This document shows positions 1 through 10,396 of a stretch of DNA of 28,697 nucleotides, one piece after another. The stretch covers positions 44,563-73,259 of the forward strand of contig MU277778.1 in NCBI GenBank assembly GCA_022385805.1, read 5' to 3'. Position 1 is the first letter of the stretch; each line of letters begins with the position of its first letter. The notes under the pieces were generated by a model. That model did no database searches. It saw nothing but the letters and a program-made list of their open reading frames with translations, and was not told where the DNA came from. The DNA is from Pilatotrama ljubarskyi. Lineage: Eukaryota > Basidiomycota > Agaricomycetes > Polyporales > Polyporaceae. The position numbers and the translations under genes are program-made.

Positions 1-955
1 CACGAGGGGCATTGGCCCATGCTACCCCCCGGAATAGGCTTGTGACCAGCACAGAAACTGGACTCCTGTCACGGCGGTCACTCCCAGAATATACCGCGCC
101 GGAACCGCCAGCCTGTTCTTCCCATTTCCAGGTCGTATTCCGGTCCAGAATATGTTTACCGGCTCCCGGCCGGAATATTCACCGAGCCATGCGCGGACAA
201 TGCATCCTGTGACGTCACTGTTCCGGACCTGAACGCGGCAAGGAGCGTTGAAGCCTCTTCCCAGCCTGTCTCCCGTCCTGAACTGAACCGGGACAGGAAT
301 CCTCTTCCGGGGCTCAACCACACTGCGAAAACACTCCGGGCTAGTTTACATGTCACGCGTCTGTACCCAGTATCCCCGAGTCCCGACAACTCAATGTGCC
401 CGGTGGTCAGCCCAGCTCAGATCAGCATAGGCGGGCGGCGTCGATCAGCGCTCAGCGCTCAGCCTCGATGCATCGCGTTCAGCTGCGTAGTCGCTATAGT
501 CAACGTCCTAGAAAGCTCGTAAGTCGATGCGCGCGTGTAATCCCAGTGCGAGTTTGCACGTGCCATGAACTTGGTACGCGCGCCATGAGTCCTTTGTACG
601 AGCTCAAGAGCTCGGTGCCACTCAGGAACTCATTGTTCGAGCTCCGCAGCTCACGAAAGCTCACAAAGCTCGCGCGCAGCCCGCAGAGCGCCCGCGAGCT
701 CCGAGAGCTCGCCAGGTGAGCACGCAGGAGCTCCCTCGGTCGCGGTGCTCGTCCACGAGCTCGCAAGGTGAGTACAGAGAAGCTCCGTAGCTCCCAGAGC
801 TCGTCCTCGAGCTCGCCTGAGCCGGCGCGAGCTCCGTAACTCCCAGAGCTCGTCCTCGAGCTCGCCTGAGCCGGCGCGAGCTCCGTAACTCCCAGAGCTC
901 GTCCTCTAGCTCGCCTGAGCCGGCGCGAGCTCCGTAACTCCTAGAGCTCGTCCTC
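1..955 (+). repeat. Left terminal inverted repeat (955 bp)
   Basis: Every base x from 1 to 955 appears to pair with base 18714-x in the right copy. The first difference is at 956 (G against T in the reverse complement). The outer 350 bp contain repeated CCGGAAT/ATTCCGG and CCGGAAC-like words. From about 590 inward the sequence becomes rich in GAGCTC. Short open frames occur in it, but they are mirror-duplicated with the repeat and are not genes. Confidence 0.95.
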
Positions 956-1130
956 GAGCTCGCCCGAGCCGGCAGCTCCCAGCGCTCGTCTTGCTCCCAG
1001 AGCTTGTCCTCGAGCTCGCCCAAGTACGCGGGAGCTCAGCTCACAGCCTATCCTCGAGCTCGCCCGAGTACGAGCGAGCTCCGGAGCTCTCTCTGAGCAG
1101 CTTCTCGAGACGGAGGACCTCGAGCCTGGG
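590..1130. repeat. Left subterminal GAGCTC-rich region
   Basis: The palindrome GAGCTC and its variants CGAGCTCG and AGAGCTCG recur every 10-30 bp, continuing past the perfect TIR. CACTA elements typically carry clustered short motifs next to their ends that bind an accessory transposition protein, as known for TNPA of En/Spm. The role here is inferred from position and repetition. Confidence 0.8.
782..955 (+). repeat. 49-bp tandem repeat in left TIR (about 3.5 copies)
   Basis: Units begin at 782, 831, 880 and 929, each with GCTCCGTA. Each then runs through GAGCTCGTCCTC, a second GAGCTC or TAGCTC, and CCTGAGCCGGCGCGA. Copies differ by single bases (for example GTAGCTCC in the first and GTAACTCC in later ones). 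The array decays into more divergent GAGCTC-rich sequence to about 1130. Confidence 0.9.
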
Positions 1131-1241
1131 ACGAGGCTCGTATGAGGTGGGATTCAGGCCCTTGATGTTGGGAACGTCTGATATTCAGTGGTTTATTTAC
1201 ATCTAGCTCTTGAGGCATGTTAGCGCGTGTGATGATTACAG

Positions 1242-4200
1242 CTAGATCTGAAATGGACTCACACGGTCCAACGAGCGCACCACAACACAGCTCTGGTCGA
1301 TACCCTCGGGTACGTAGAAGTACGCTGCGAAGTGCGAGAGGATATCCTCACTGCGAACAACGGCGGGGCGGGAGTGGAAGTCACTGTAGTGTAGTCGTGT
1401 ATTGAGGAGCGGGAAACGGCGGTAAGGGTCGAGGTCGGAATGCGCTTGAGTCAAGGGAATATATTCCTGGATGACTAAGAATGGTTCGACAAGACGCTGC
1501 ATCCCTGACGCAACACGAGAATGGAGGAAGATTTGCGAGATTTGACCTGCGCGGACAAGAGTGGGGTCGTCGGAGGAAGGGTCTTTGAAACACACGAAAG
1601 AGTTTCGGATGTGATTCGCCCGGGTGCCGTACGTGACACGACCTATCTCAAGCTTTGTGAGAGGACGAATATGAGGGGAAGCGCGACAGCGAGTATCGGC
1701 AAGATCACTGTTGTAGGCGGTGTATGAATGGGCGCCGTACACGGTGTTCAGGAGCTTGACGAAGGCAAGGTACGTGTTGTCATCCATGCGAACCTCACTG
1801 AGTTCGGCGTATACGTCCTCGAGCGGTCGACCACCAGTGCCCGTTGCGGGAGGAATCGAATCGAAGACATCAAGGACGCGCGACCCACGTGCTGCATCCT
1901 GATAGGTGTTGCGGAACGATGCCAGGACCTCCCGGAAATCCTCTGAATCTGGCCATTCCGTCGAAGATATCAGCCAGCGTAACTCCGCACCAGTGTAGAA
2001 TAGGCGCATAAATGTCAGGGGGATGTCGGCTGTTCTCTCGTCAGAAGTGTGAATATGTATGTTACGGTGCGGCGCACATACCGATGTGGTTGTTTGTATT
2101 GAGACGCTGAATGATACCGTTGTATCGCTCAAAAGGGAAGCCCCACCATCCACGTACAGGACCGAATAGAAGGAGACACGCAGTGAGGTGAAGCGAGAGG
2201 TGGTGATTAGGGACCAGGTCGTGGTCGAAAAGCTCTCGAAGGGTGCGCAAGTATTCGGTCATATGGTAGTCGAAAAGGCGAGCACGTTCAGAGTCCATGG
2301 AGCGTCGGGCAGCCAGGTCGACAGCAACAACCAGATGAACGAAGTTATCAAGCACCTTTCCGTCTCCTATGGTCGCTGTGGATGAAGACCAGATCCGCAC
2401 GAGGGTGATGACCATGCTGATGGTGCAAATCGTCCGCCAGTGATCCGCTTTCAGCTTCCCATGCGCGGCGCTACCGAAGTTTGCTGGAGGACGTTCTATC
2501 CACGATGGGAGATACGTCGTTAACATATCAGTTCGCAGAGCCTCAATGACTTCAGCAGTGAGGACACGGAACTTCGAGACATCGTGTTCGTTCTCAGCGA
2601 GGTGGAAGTCGGCGGTCGCCTTCGGAAGGACTGGGGGTATGATGAGCCTATCGACGGAGTGAGACTGTGCCTGTGATGCCATCGTCAGCACCATCTCCAT
2701 GTGACCGTGATTGAGATAGTGACTCACCCATTCAAGGAGCGCGGCACCGTAGGCTTGCTTGGTCGAACTGGAGTCAGGCGATATACCATTGACTTGAGCG
2801 AGTGCGACCAGGTACCCCTTTCTGGGTCGCAAGACTGCCGACATCGCGCCCTTGGCAAGAGTTCCATTCGGCAGAACACCGTGTCTGAGGGCGGCTACTA
2901 GTTGCGACAGCCACTCGCGTTGCTCGGCCGGTGTGTGTGGAGTCGCCTTCGATGTGGCCTTCTCTTTGACGTCCTTGATGCCCCAGACATCTCGGCAGTG
3001 ATGGCGAAGTCCACCGAGAAAGAGATTGTGCATTGCATCGACCACTGCGTATCGCGTGGGGTCCCAGTAGGGCAAACGGAGGAGTTCAGACCAACGCAAA
3101 CCGTGTTCTTCGAAGATAGCGTCCCGCTCCGATTCCGTCTTCGCCTCTCGCCAACGAGTGGCGATGTCCAGATGTTCCCGCCATGTGCGTGACGGCCAAG
3201 GGCGAGAGATATTGTTGATATCTGACTTCTTCAGGAGGCAAAACGAGCAAAAATGCCGTGATCCGTGGCCTGCGAAGCCGGCGGTCTTGCGAAGTGCAGG
3301 GAGATCACAGATGAGAGGGATTATCACTGCGCGGACTAGACGACCGTTTGGATGAAGCGCCGTTTGGCTCAAGCGCACGCCGTAGTGCCACAAGACAAGG
3401 AGCTCGTCGACAAGTGGGCGCAGGAAGTGATTCATCTCGTGGAGAGACGGCTCATTGGGTCCAGGGATGATCGCGAGCAGGCAGATGTACTCCGGGAGGA
3501 AGCGTAGCTCGGGCGGTAAGTTGAGACAGACAAGATACACAGCGCCAACCGACTTAGACTTCCCCGCTTTCTTGTTTCCGCCCGGATTGAACCAGTCAAC
3601 GAAGAGGCCGAAAACCAGATGTATTGCGTCGTCAGGCTGGACAGAGTAAAGGGAACCATCTGGTGCGCGGAAGTGCCGCAGGGCTGGAGACTGTAAGATG
3701 TCGGTGTAGGGCTTCCCGGGGGTGGGGGCAGATGTAGTCCAAGCATCCTGAACGATAGTCTCCGCAACCCGCCGTGAGAGCAGGTTGGCAATCCAGTAGA
3801 TTAGACCCAGGTATGGATATGGTCGTAGTGGGACGTGAGCAACGCGCCCTGGCCGCGACTTCGATGTTGCCGCGTGCACGACCTTCCGGGTGAGTGCTGA
3901 GCCACAGACGAGTTTGTCCGTCTCCTTGAATGTGCAGTTCTGGGGATAAGGTCGATCAGGTGAATCAAGGTCGGGCGCGTATGTTTGTGAACACCGCGGA
4001 CAGGTTGCATAACGGATGATGTCCGGTTCGACCTCGAGGCGAGAGAGTACCGTCCGGATGTCGCGAGGTACCGACTCGAGGATGGATCGCTGCTCATCGG
4101 TGAGGCTGCCGAGTTGCGGCCTTTCGCGTCGTTTGCCGTGGGGCTTCAGTGGAAGAGGTGGGACTTGAGGTAACATGGGGGGGGAGGCGACATTGTTGGA

Positions 4201-5618
4201 GGCGATGAAGGCGCCTGTGAGAACAACCCGGATGATACCAAGAACCAGATTTGCAGCGTCACTGTTCAACCCGGAGAGCGTATGGAGGGCGCTGACCATT
4301 AGCAGCGCAAGCAAGATACACGGCTGCATCGTACGGCACGACGTGAATAGGTGATCTGTTTTGGACGTGAGCCTGCGGCCAAGACAGACGAAGGATCAAT
4401 CGCACCAGTGTGGTACACTCTCGGCGTACACGTCTCCGACTCGTGAGGGAAGCCATAAAGGCCCGCCAGCAGCTTCCGACGTTCCCAGGCGACGTTCCTC
4501 TGCGAGTCTAATGCATCGAGCGCCCCTCGAATACGCTCCAGCAGCTTTCCGCGTCGTCGATCTGCGTCTCTGTCGCCAAGAGGGGGGAGCAAACGCAGAG
4601 TGTGTTGTTTACTCTCGAGGGAGTGATGGAGCGAAAGGAACACCTGGTTGTCAGAGCCCTTCGAAGCAGCATCCAGAGCTGGCGGGGTATCGTTAATGGA
4701 GGAAGGGGACGAGTCGAAAACGAGTCGTGGTGACGCGGGCGCTAATCGCAGCTCGTGGGACAGCAGCGACTCGAGAAGCGAAAGCTCCTCAATTCGCTGT
4801 CGCACTTTCTGGACCTGGCAATGAGTGAGCAATGCATCTGAGGTAGGTAGCAAAGAATGAATGGGACGACATACCTGCTCTTGCGCGTGATCAGGTGTGT
4901 CAGAAGATGTGGAAGCGCGACTAGAGTCAGGTGGTGGCGGTGTTTGGTTGGATCGCGCGGGAGGCGGAGAGTGGTCGAGGCTTTGGTTAGGCGAAACATA
5001 CTGGACAGCGGAGCAGCATTCAATCAGTACGGCACACGAGTGGGAGACGTGACCTAAGGCATACCGATGATCCCGGCAGCTGAATGTGGCGGTCCTGTGG
5101 TGGACTCTGGACCGCGGTGTTGCGGGCGTGCGTGAGGGGTCTGTCTGGAGCAGGCGAAGCATCTGGAGGGAGCATGTCGGGTGGCGGTGGCGTTCGGCTG
5201 GAGGGTGCGGACAGCGGGGACTGATCAAAACCTTGGGCAGGTGAAGCATCCTGGAGCAGTACTTGATCAGCATTCAGGACGTCGTACGGGTCGGAGACAC
5301 GAGCGAGAAACATACCGATGATCCCGAGGGTGATCCCGAGGGTTGATGACCATGCTCTTGTGACGAAGCCCGGATCTCGGTGCCGCGAGCACGCATGGGA
5401 AGGCCATCCACGTCGCGAGTGTCCGCGACAGCAGCCACCACCGTCGTATAGAGAAGGTGATCGTTCTCTTCGGCGCGCAAAGCATCGTCGGCCGCGTGCT
5501 GATTCCATTTCCTGAGGTCAAGCATGCGACCTGTGGCGACAGTCCCGTCCCCTTCGCGCCGCTTGACATCTTTGCATTGAGAGCATAAGCAGAGCCTCAA
5601 CTTCTTCTTTGCGCCCAT
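1242..5618 (-). CDS. Plavaka/Tnp2-type CACTA transposase (six exons, about 1358 aa)
   Basis: Proposed exons in transcription order: 5618-5316, 5250-5065, 5000-4875, 4814-4432, 4372-2082, 2029-1242. All junctions are GT-AG and the frame is open throughout. Residues 10-15 hold a Cys-x-Cys-x-x-Cys knuckle (CLCSQC), as at the N-terminus of Plavaka proteins. The Pro/Ser-rich exons 2-3 and a coiled stretch follow. A CPRC pair sits near residue 457. The probable catalytic core has DWFNP near 592, CDLPALRKTAGF near 688 with a nearby CSFC, and DAMHNLFLGG near 778. These match in order the DGFxP, DxPA and DxMH landmarks of Tnp2-like transposases. The late FERYNG motif and the exon 6 residues ELRWL and SSTEWPDS also fit the family. 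I see no frameshift or internal stop. It should bind the ends and catalyse cut-and-paste transposition. The start is the ATG directly before the Cys knuckle. Confidence 0.88.
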
Positions 5619-5686
5619 GGAGCCACTGTGAAGGAGAATGTCAAGTCCAGGAGGGGCAGAGGGATAGAGGAAAGGGCCACACCGCA

Positions 5687-5698
5687 CATATATATATG
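5687..5698 (-). promoter_or_regulatory. TATA-like element upstream of transposase
   Basis: The palindromic CATATATATATG lies about 70 bp upstream of the transposase start codon, in the short gap between the transposase and the next minus-strand gene. Spacing suits a core promoter. Transcription start was not observed. Confidence 0.5.
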
Positions 5699-5783
5699 CA
5701 CAACGCTGTCTGATGGATAGTTTGCGCCATACCATGAACGTAAAAACAATGCAGAACAAGGTTGGCACGTGTTACATATCAGT

Positions 5784-6642
5784 CTACATATCAAGCGCTG
5801 CCCATAAGGGATACTCGTCAACGGCTTGCTCGGGCGGCTTACACATAAGGTCGCATAGACAACACACGCCAAAAGCGAGCCAGCCACATGCGCTGGCCTG
5901 CGAAACCATCCGAGTCCGCATGAACCAAGTCATGGCAGCCGCCGAAAACGAGATGAAGAGTCTCCATCTGACGCACTGGAAGCCGCGTTATCAGTGAATT
6001 CGTGTAATGGTAACGCTTGACTCACAGAGGCTCGGATGTGGCCACGCACAGCCGCCAGAACTACATGAAGAATCTCGACGTGCGCCGCTATTCGGCCTGA
6101 ACGCATGAACAAGTGAGATATTAGATCAGGGACTAGTACGAGATACCTTGGTCTGCAACATATCCGGCATATGCAGCATTCGAGGAGATTGCTCTGATAC
6201 CCTTCCGACTTGCCTCAAGATCGTCGAGGATCCGGCTCATTCGTCGAAGATGTAGACAGAGCTCTTGACTGTTATTGCGAAGGCCGACAAGTTCACGTTC
6301 GTACTGTTCGATCTTGCTGCGATCCGTGGCTCTTTGGGCCTTCAAAATCGTGACCTCCAGCTGTAAGGTGACGATCTTAGACCGAAGCGCTTCCAGATGA
6401 TCCTTGCAAGCGAGGTCCTGGGACTCAGTATGAGCGTGACAGTAGGGCACCCGCAATGGCAGCAGGCGTACCTGTCCCTCAAAGACGGCGTTCAGCGCAC
6501 ACGACTTCCCTGGTCCTACGGCCGTCGAGGCACAGCTCATCTCCACCGTATCCTTCACCAGTGTCAGAGAAGTGGCGATATCCGCAGATGATATCCGAGT
6601 CGGAGGTTCAGGTGATGCAAGAGACTCAGAACAGCAGGACAT
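5784..6642 (-). CDS. Small coiled-coil protein with C-terminal hydrophobic segments (three exons, about 252 aa)
   Basis: Proposed exons are 6642-6147, 6096-6026 and 5975-5784, joined by two 50-bp GT-AG introns, giving one open frame. Residues from about 75 to 145 look like a coiled coil (for example DHLEALRSKIVTLQ, KIEQYERELVGL, HLRRMSRILDDL). The last exon encodes two hydrophobic stretches, roughly WRLFISFSAAAMTWF and GWLAFGVCCLCDLMC. A short tail containing DEYPLWAALDM follows. I do not recognise a named family. The layout suggests a membrane-anchored coiled-coil protein. If the second intron is read through instead, the protein ends in a different 34-residue tail, so the C-terminus needs a transcript. 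It sits head-to-tail upstream of the transposase on the same strand. Confidence 0.5.
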
Positions 6643-7052
6643 TGGATGCGAATGCGTCGGATGAGAAGAGGTAGAAGGATGGATGTGGAAGAGGAGGTCC
6701 TGTGAGACTTCATTGTGCTGGATGCAGTTAGGCAGTGGCCGAGGACAAAGTACGCGCTAGGCGCGCAAGCTGCACAGTGCCACCGTCCACGAGTGGCGAC
6801 GCGTGCACGGGTGGCGGTGCACGATCTGACTGACGCTTGGTGAAGTCGGCCCGTGGAGTATTCAGAATACAAGGCATTGCGGGCGAGGCGAAGCTAGGAG
6901 CAATCATGAAAATTTATATTGACTCGCTGAGAGTCAGTGGTCGTACAGGAGCGATATATAGGGCATGAGAGTAGAGCTGCATGGTCATAATCATAACGGG
7001 AGCATATTACGTAGGAGGCATACAACGATGGCGGGGCGGCGAGGGGTTGGAT
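6643..7052. other. Intergenic spacer within the element, no gene seen
   Basis: Lies between the 3' end of the LRR-like gene and the start of the coiled-coil gene. It contains a TATATA-like word near 6953-6960 and otherwise only short out-of-context frames. I see no repeat or RNA gene. Confidence 0.5.
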
Positions 7053-8187
7053 TTACAGGGTGAATGAATGAGAAGGGCCAATAGCAGCAGCAGAAACGCG
7101 TCCCCAAACGCCCATGTGGTCTTTGAACCAGTGGCTCAGTAGTTGACCGGCAGAGCCAGGAGTGGTATCCTTCTGTATGAGGGCGATGTAGAACAGATTA
7201 GGATGGATTACCGCGTGCTGGCCGACGCCTCGAGCCCACCCGTTGACCACACGGGCTTCCGAGCGGCTTGGGCCAGACACTGGGACGAGCGTGCGTAGCA
7301 TCAACTCCTCCAACGATGGCAGCTGCATCAAGGTATGATGCCATGCACGGAGATCGTTCCAGGGCCGGCGAGCATGATTGTGCCGACGCTGCGACCTCAT
7401 CAACATAGATCTATGAATTCTGAGTGACGCACACACCTGAGGCTGAGGCTTTTCGTTGATCTTGAGCTTGCGCAGGTTAGGGACTGCAAACACCACACGG
7501 GAGAGTATGTCGTAGTCGGAGGAGAAACAGTCAACGGTGAGGGTATGTATGCGCGAGGCGGCAAGGGTTTGTATTGCAAGACTTGCCATGGAGCTGAGGC
7601 GGGTGAGGTTGACGGTTGCCGTGGCGAGAGGACCGCGAGTGATTCCGACAAAGCACCGAGAGGGACATTGCAAGTCCATGAGATGACGGAGCTCTAAGCC
7701 ATCGAGCGGACACATGACGCCGCGGCCGCAAGCACGAAGCGCCAACGACGTGAGAGATGCGTGAGCGGTGAGGAAGGTGACCAGCGCGCGGTGCGGAAGG
7801 TTGGTGGAAAAAACACGCAGATTCGGGAAGTTGAGACCGTTGAGCAGAGTCACGGGGGACTCGGGGGGAAGGTCTAGAACAAGACATTCGATGTTGGGAG
7901 TAAGCCGGAGGACGCAACGGATCAATTGCGCGGGGTAGCCCTCGTTCATAGGCAATGCGATTCGGATGTCCTCGACGACTCGGCCAATGCTTCCGTTATA
8001 GCAGCCGAGCGACACGAAGTCCTCCAGAGCACGGCAGGATGTGAGGTTGATGTCGCGCCGAATCGGGGCAGCACGCGCACTCTGTCACATTCCGAATATC
8101 AGACATGGTCGACCCAAGCTAGAGTTTACTTACCACGGCGAGCGATGCGCGGCGTCCACTACGAGTGGGGGTCGATGGGCTAGACAT
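7053..8187 (-). CDS. LRR-like (F-box-associated type) protein without visible F-box (two exons, 360 aa)
   Basis: Exon 1 is 8187-8134 and exon 2 is 8081-7053, separated by a 52-bp GT-AG intron. The short first exon encodes a basic, Ser/Arg-rich start. The body has irregular leucine-rich repeats, visible as LxxLxLxxC-type units such as NIECLVLDLP, NLRVFSTNLP, SLTSLALRACG, RIHTLTVDC, NLRKLKINEK and LEELMLRTLV. This pattern is typical of the LRR-like half of basidiomycete F-box proteins, but the N-terminal F-box is not visible. It may be a truncated or F-box-free adaptor and may mediate protein-protein contacts. It is divergently oriented to the WD40-like gene across a 521-bp shared promoter region. 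Confidence 0.75.
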
Positions 8188-8708
8188 ATCACGCTGAGAG
8201 CGAGCAGGCAGAAGAAAGTACGGGTATCAGGGTCGCAGGCAATAGAGGATGGATTGAGTCCAGTTATCGCACCCATGGCCTCCAATTTATACAGTGTGTC
8301 GAGTGGCGTAGGTCGGTGGCACGCACAGTCAGGGTATCTCAGCCTTGACTTCGTGGTTTGCAGTAGACTTAGCCTTGTGGCATGCCGTGCGCGAGGTCCT
8401 TGCATACGTTGTTCGTCATGGGGGGTTGTTACCTATCAATACAAGGCATCAGATTAGTACAACGCGGCTACAGTCGGCGTCGAAAAACAATGTCGCCAAC
8501 CTAAAGGAGACAGGGGAGACCGAGGACACTTTACTTGAAGTGCAGGGACAGGCACTGGGACAAGCGTCAGTCTCGAGCATGGTGTGGCGCGCCTCCGGGC
8601 CGCTTGGCCGGACGAGACCATGCCAGAGCCGCGGGTCCCCAGTGGGCTTTGTTCTCGCCGCCACGCCCACCTCGCATGTTATCCGCTGGGTGTGTTCAGC
8701 CCCCCTCT
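8188..8708. promoter_or_regulatory. Divergent promoter region between LRR-like and WD40-like genes
   Basis: This 521-bp stretch separates the start codons of two divergent genes. A minus-strand TATAAAT occurs at about 8285-8291, roughly 100 bp upstream of the LRR-like start. No clear TATA was seen for the WD40-like gene. The open frames here are short and do not join to either gene. Confidence 0.5.
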
Positions 8709-10255
8709 ATGCCACTCGAATATCAGCAGCATTCGCGTTTTACACATCCAGAGGCTCATTGTGATGCGGTGACCGCGGTCGCTTTCAGCCCGCATGGACA
8801 GCTCTTGGCCACTGGTGGACTGGACGGGCGCGTATGCTTGTGGGACGTGGTCTCCAGTAAGTTGCTGTATGTTTTCTCGGGCACGTCTCCTGTGTTGTCC
8901 CTGCAATGGCTTCACTCGGACGAGAACCTGGTCTGTGGTATGGAGGATGGCACTGTCGCATCTCTGGGAATCTCCATGGTACGCCGCAACGCCGCACGCC
9001 CACTCCCTTTCTTGTTCCGGCTCACAGCTCAAATTGAACAGAAATCGATACATCTGGAGGGTTTTCTGGCCCATAGGTATCCCGTAGAGCGCCTAGCCTT
9101 CCATGGCACATACTTGGCCTCAGGCGCACACAGGGAGGTCAAAGTCTGGACGCGCATGCCCTCCGGTAAGTCTATACACTCATAGCTCCTCATATTATCT
9201 AAGCATTCCCCCCAGGCTCCTGGAATCTGACAGCAGACCTTCGCCCTCCACGGCGAAGTTCATACACCACTGCCTGTGATATAATAGTATCCAGCTTGCA
9301 CTGGACTGCGAGCGCGTCCTATCCGCTCGTTCTGCTAGTCACATACCTAAGCCACGGTATCACGTAGGTCGCGCTGGGCTGTCGGATAGTTTTGAAGCTG
9401 ATGGCGCCTCATCACAGGGCGTTTGATGGGCATACTTGGGCCCGCATCGGCAGTACTCCCCTACCAGGCCACATGTGAGCAATCCGCTAAGTTGCCTCGA
9501 GGCGGCTCATGAGACATCCGTCAGTGCGGACGCGAGTTTGACGAGAGACGGCCGCATACTAGCCGTCTCCAACATGCTCACTGGCTTTGAGTTGTTCGCA
9601 CTCAAGGGTTTCATCGAACTCGAGCCATTACTATCGTTTCAGCAGGACGTGGGGCGGGGTCCGCCGATCCCCGTACGATTCCTGCACGGCGATCATGCCC
9701 TCATCGGCGGAACATTGAACGGGAAGGTCAACATCTGGGATGTGCATTCGCGGAAGAAACAGTCCCTTACACTTGACGGTACGTTCGTGACCTCGTCGCC
9801 TACGAAATGAGGAGTCTGACATACGCTGTAGGTGACGTCTCTGTCCTCGCGATCTCAGTAAGTACATCTGACGCCCTGCGACAGTGTGCTACGCATTTCT
9901 GAATTTCGACACAGGCACACTATGACGAGCAGCGAGACGCCTTCTTTGTGGCTACGGGCCTCTTCAGCCGCGGCGCGAGTCCTTCTACTATCCTGTGGAG
10001 AACTAGGGAGACCGGTAGATTGCTGTCAAAGCTCCTCAAAGTTGTCGCTGACACGCACTATCTACAGGCAGACAGCGAGGCCAGCGCCCGTCCAGCACAC
10101 GCTCGCGTTCCTCAGCAAGGGTGTTCTCAAGATGGCAGGCAACGTGGGTTTGTATCTCGGTGGCGGTCGTGCTTGTCGCCGGGTGGTACGCACTTCAAGG
10201 GGCGCAGCTTGTGCATCTTTCGTTCTCCGCTGCTGCAGGTCCCTTAGGCTTGTGA
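8709..10255 (+). CDS. WD40-like beta-propeller protein with C-terminal transmembrane tail (about eight exons, 388-409 aa)
   Basis: Proposed exons: 8709-8978, 9042-9165, 9216-9363, 9418-9474, 9525-9778, 9832-9857, 9915-10014, 10068-10255. The first intron (63 bp, a multiple of three) may be retained, which gives the longer form. A clear WD40 unit sits at residues 22-58 (HCDAVTAVAFSPHGQLLATG to CLWDV). Weaker blades follow, including a late GKVNIWDVHSRKKQ. The last exon adds an Arg/Ser-rich linker, then one hydrophobic helix (WVCISVAVVLVAGWYAL), then a tail of about 20 residues ending GPLGL. The protein is thus predicted to be tail-anchored with its propeller in the cytosol. The start ATG directly precedes the first repeat. 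Basidiomycete genomes contain similar short WD40 proteins with terminal helices. Its role in the element is unknown. Confidence 0.75.
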
Positions 10256-10396
10256 TCTATCAATCAGAGTTCCTGCCCGCAAGGCTGTGGCGTCACAATG
10301 CAATGCTTTGTTATACGATATTTGTGTCACGAGGAACCGAGCTACCGGTCAAGACCAGCTGTTGATGGCACATTGTATGGCTACCGCCCCTCAATC

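Noticed and set aside
12..766. Five overlapping open frames in each TIR (60-107 codons)
   Set aside because: They are exact mirror duplicates forced by the TIR, overlap on both strands and contain repeat-derived Ser/Leu/Arg-rich sequence with no domain.
7053..8187. Full F-box protein
   Set aside because: Only the LRR-like part is visible; no F-box motif is found in the first 60 residues or in the upstream frames.
5784..10255. Classical KASH PPPx endings on the two tail proteins
   Set aside because: The tails end in AALDM and GPLGL. No PPPx is present, so KASH identity is not claimed, only the topology.
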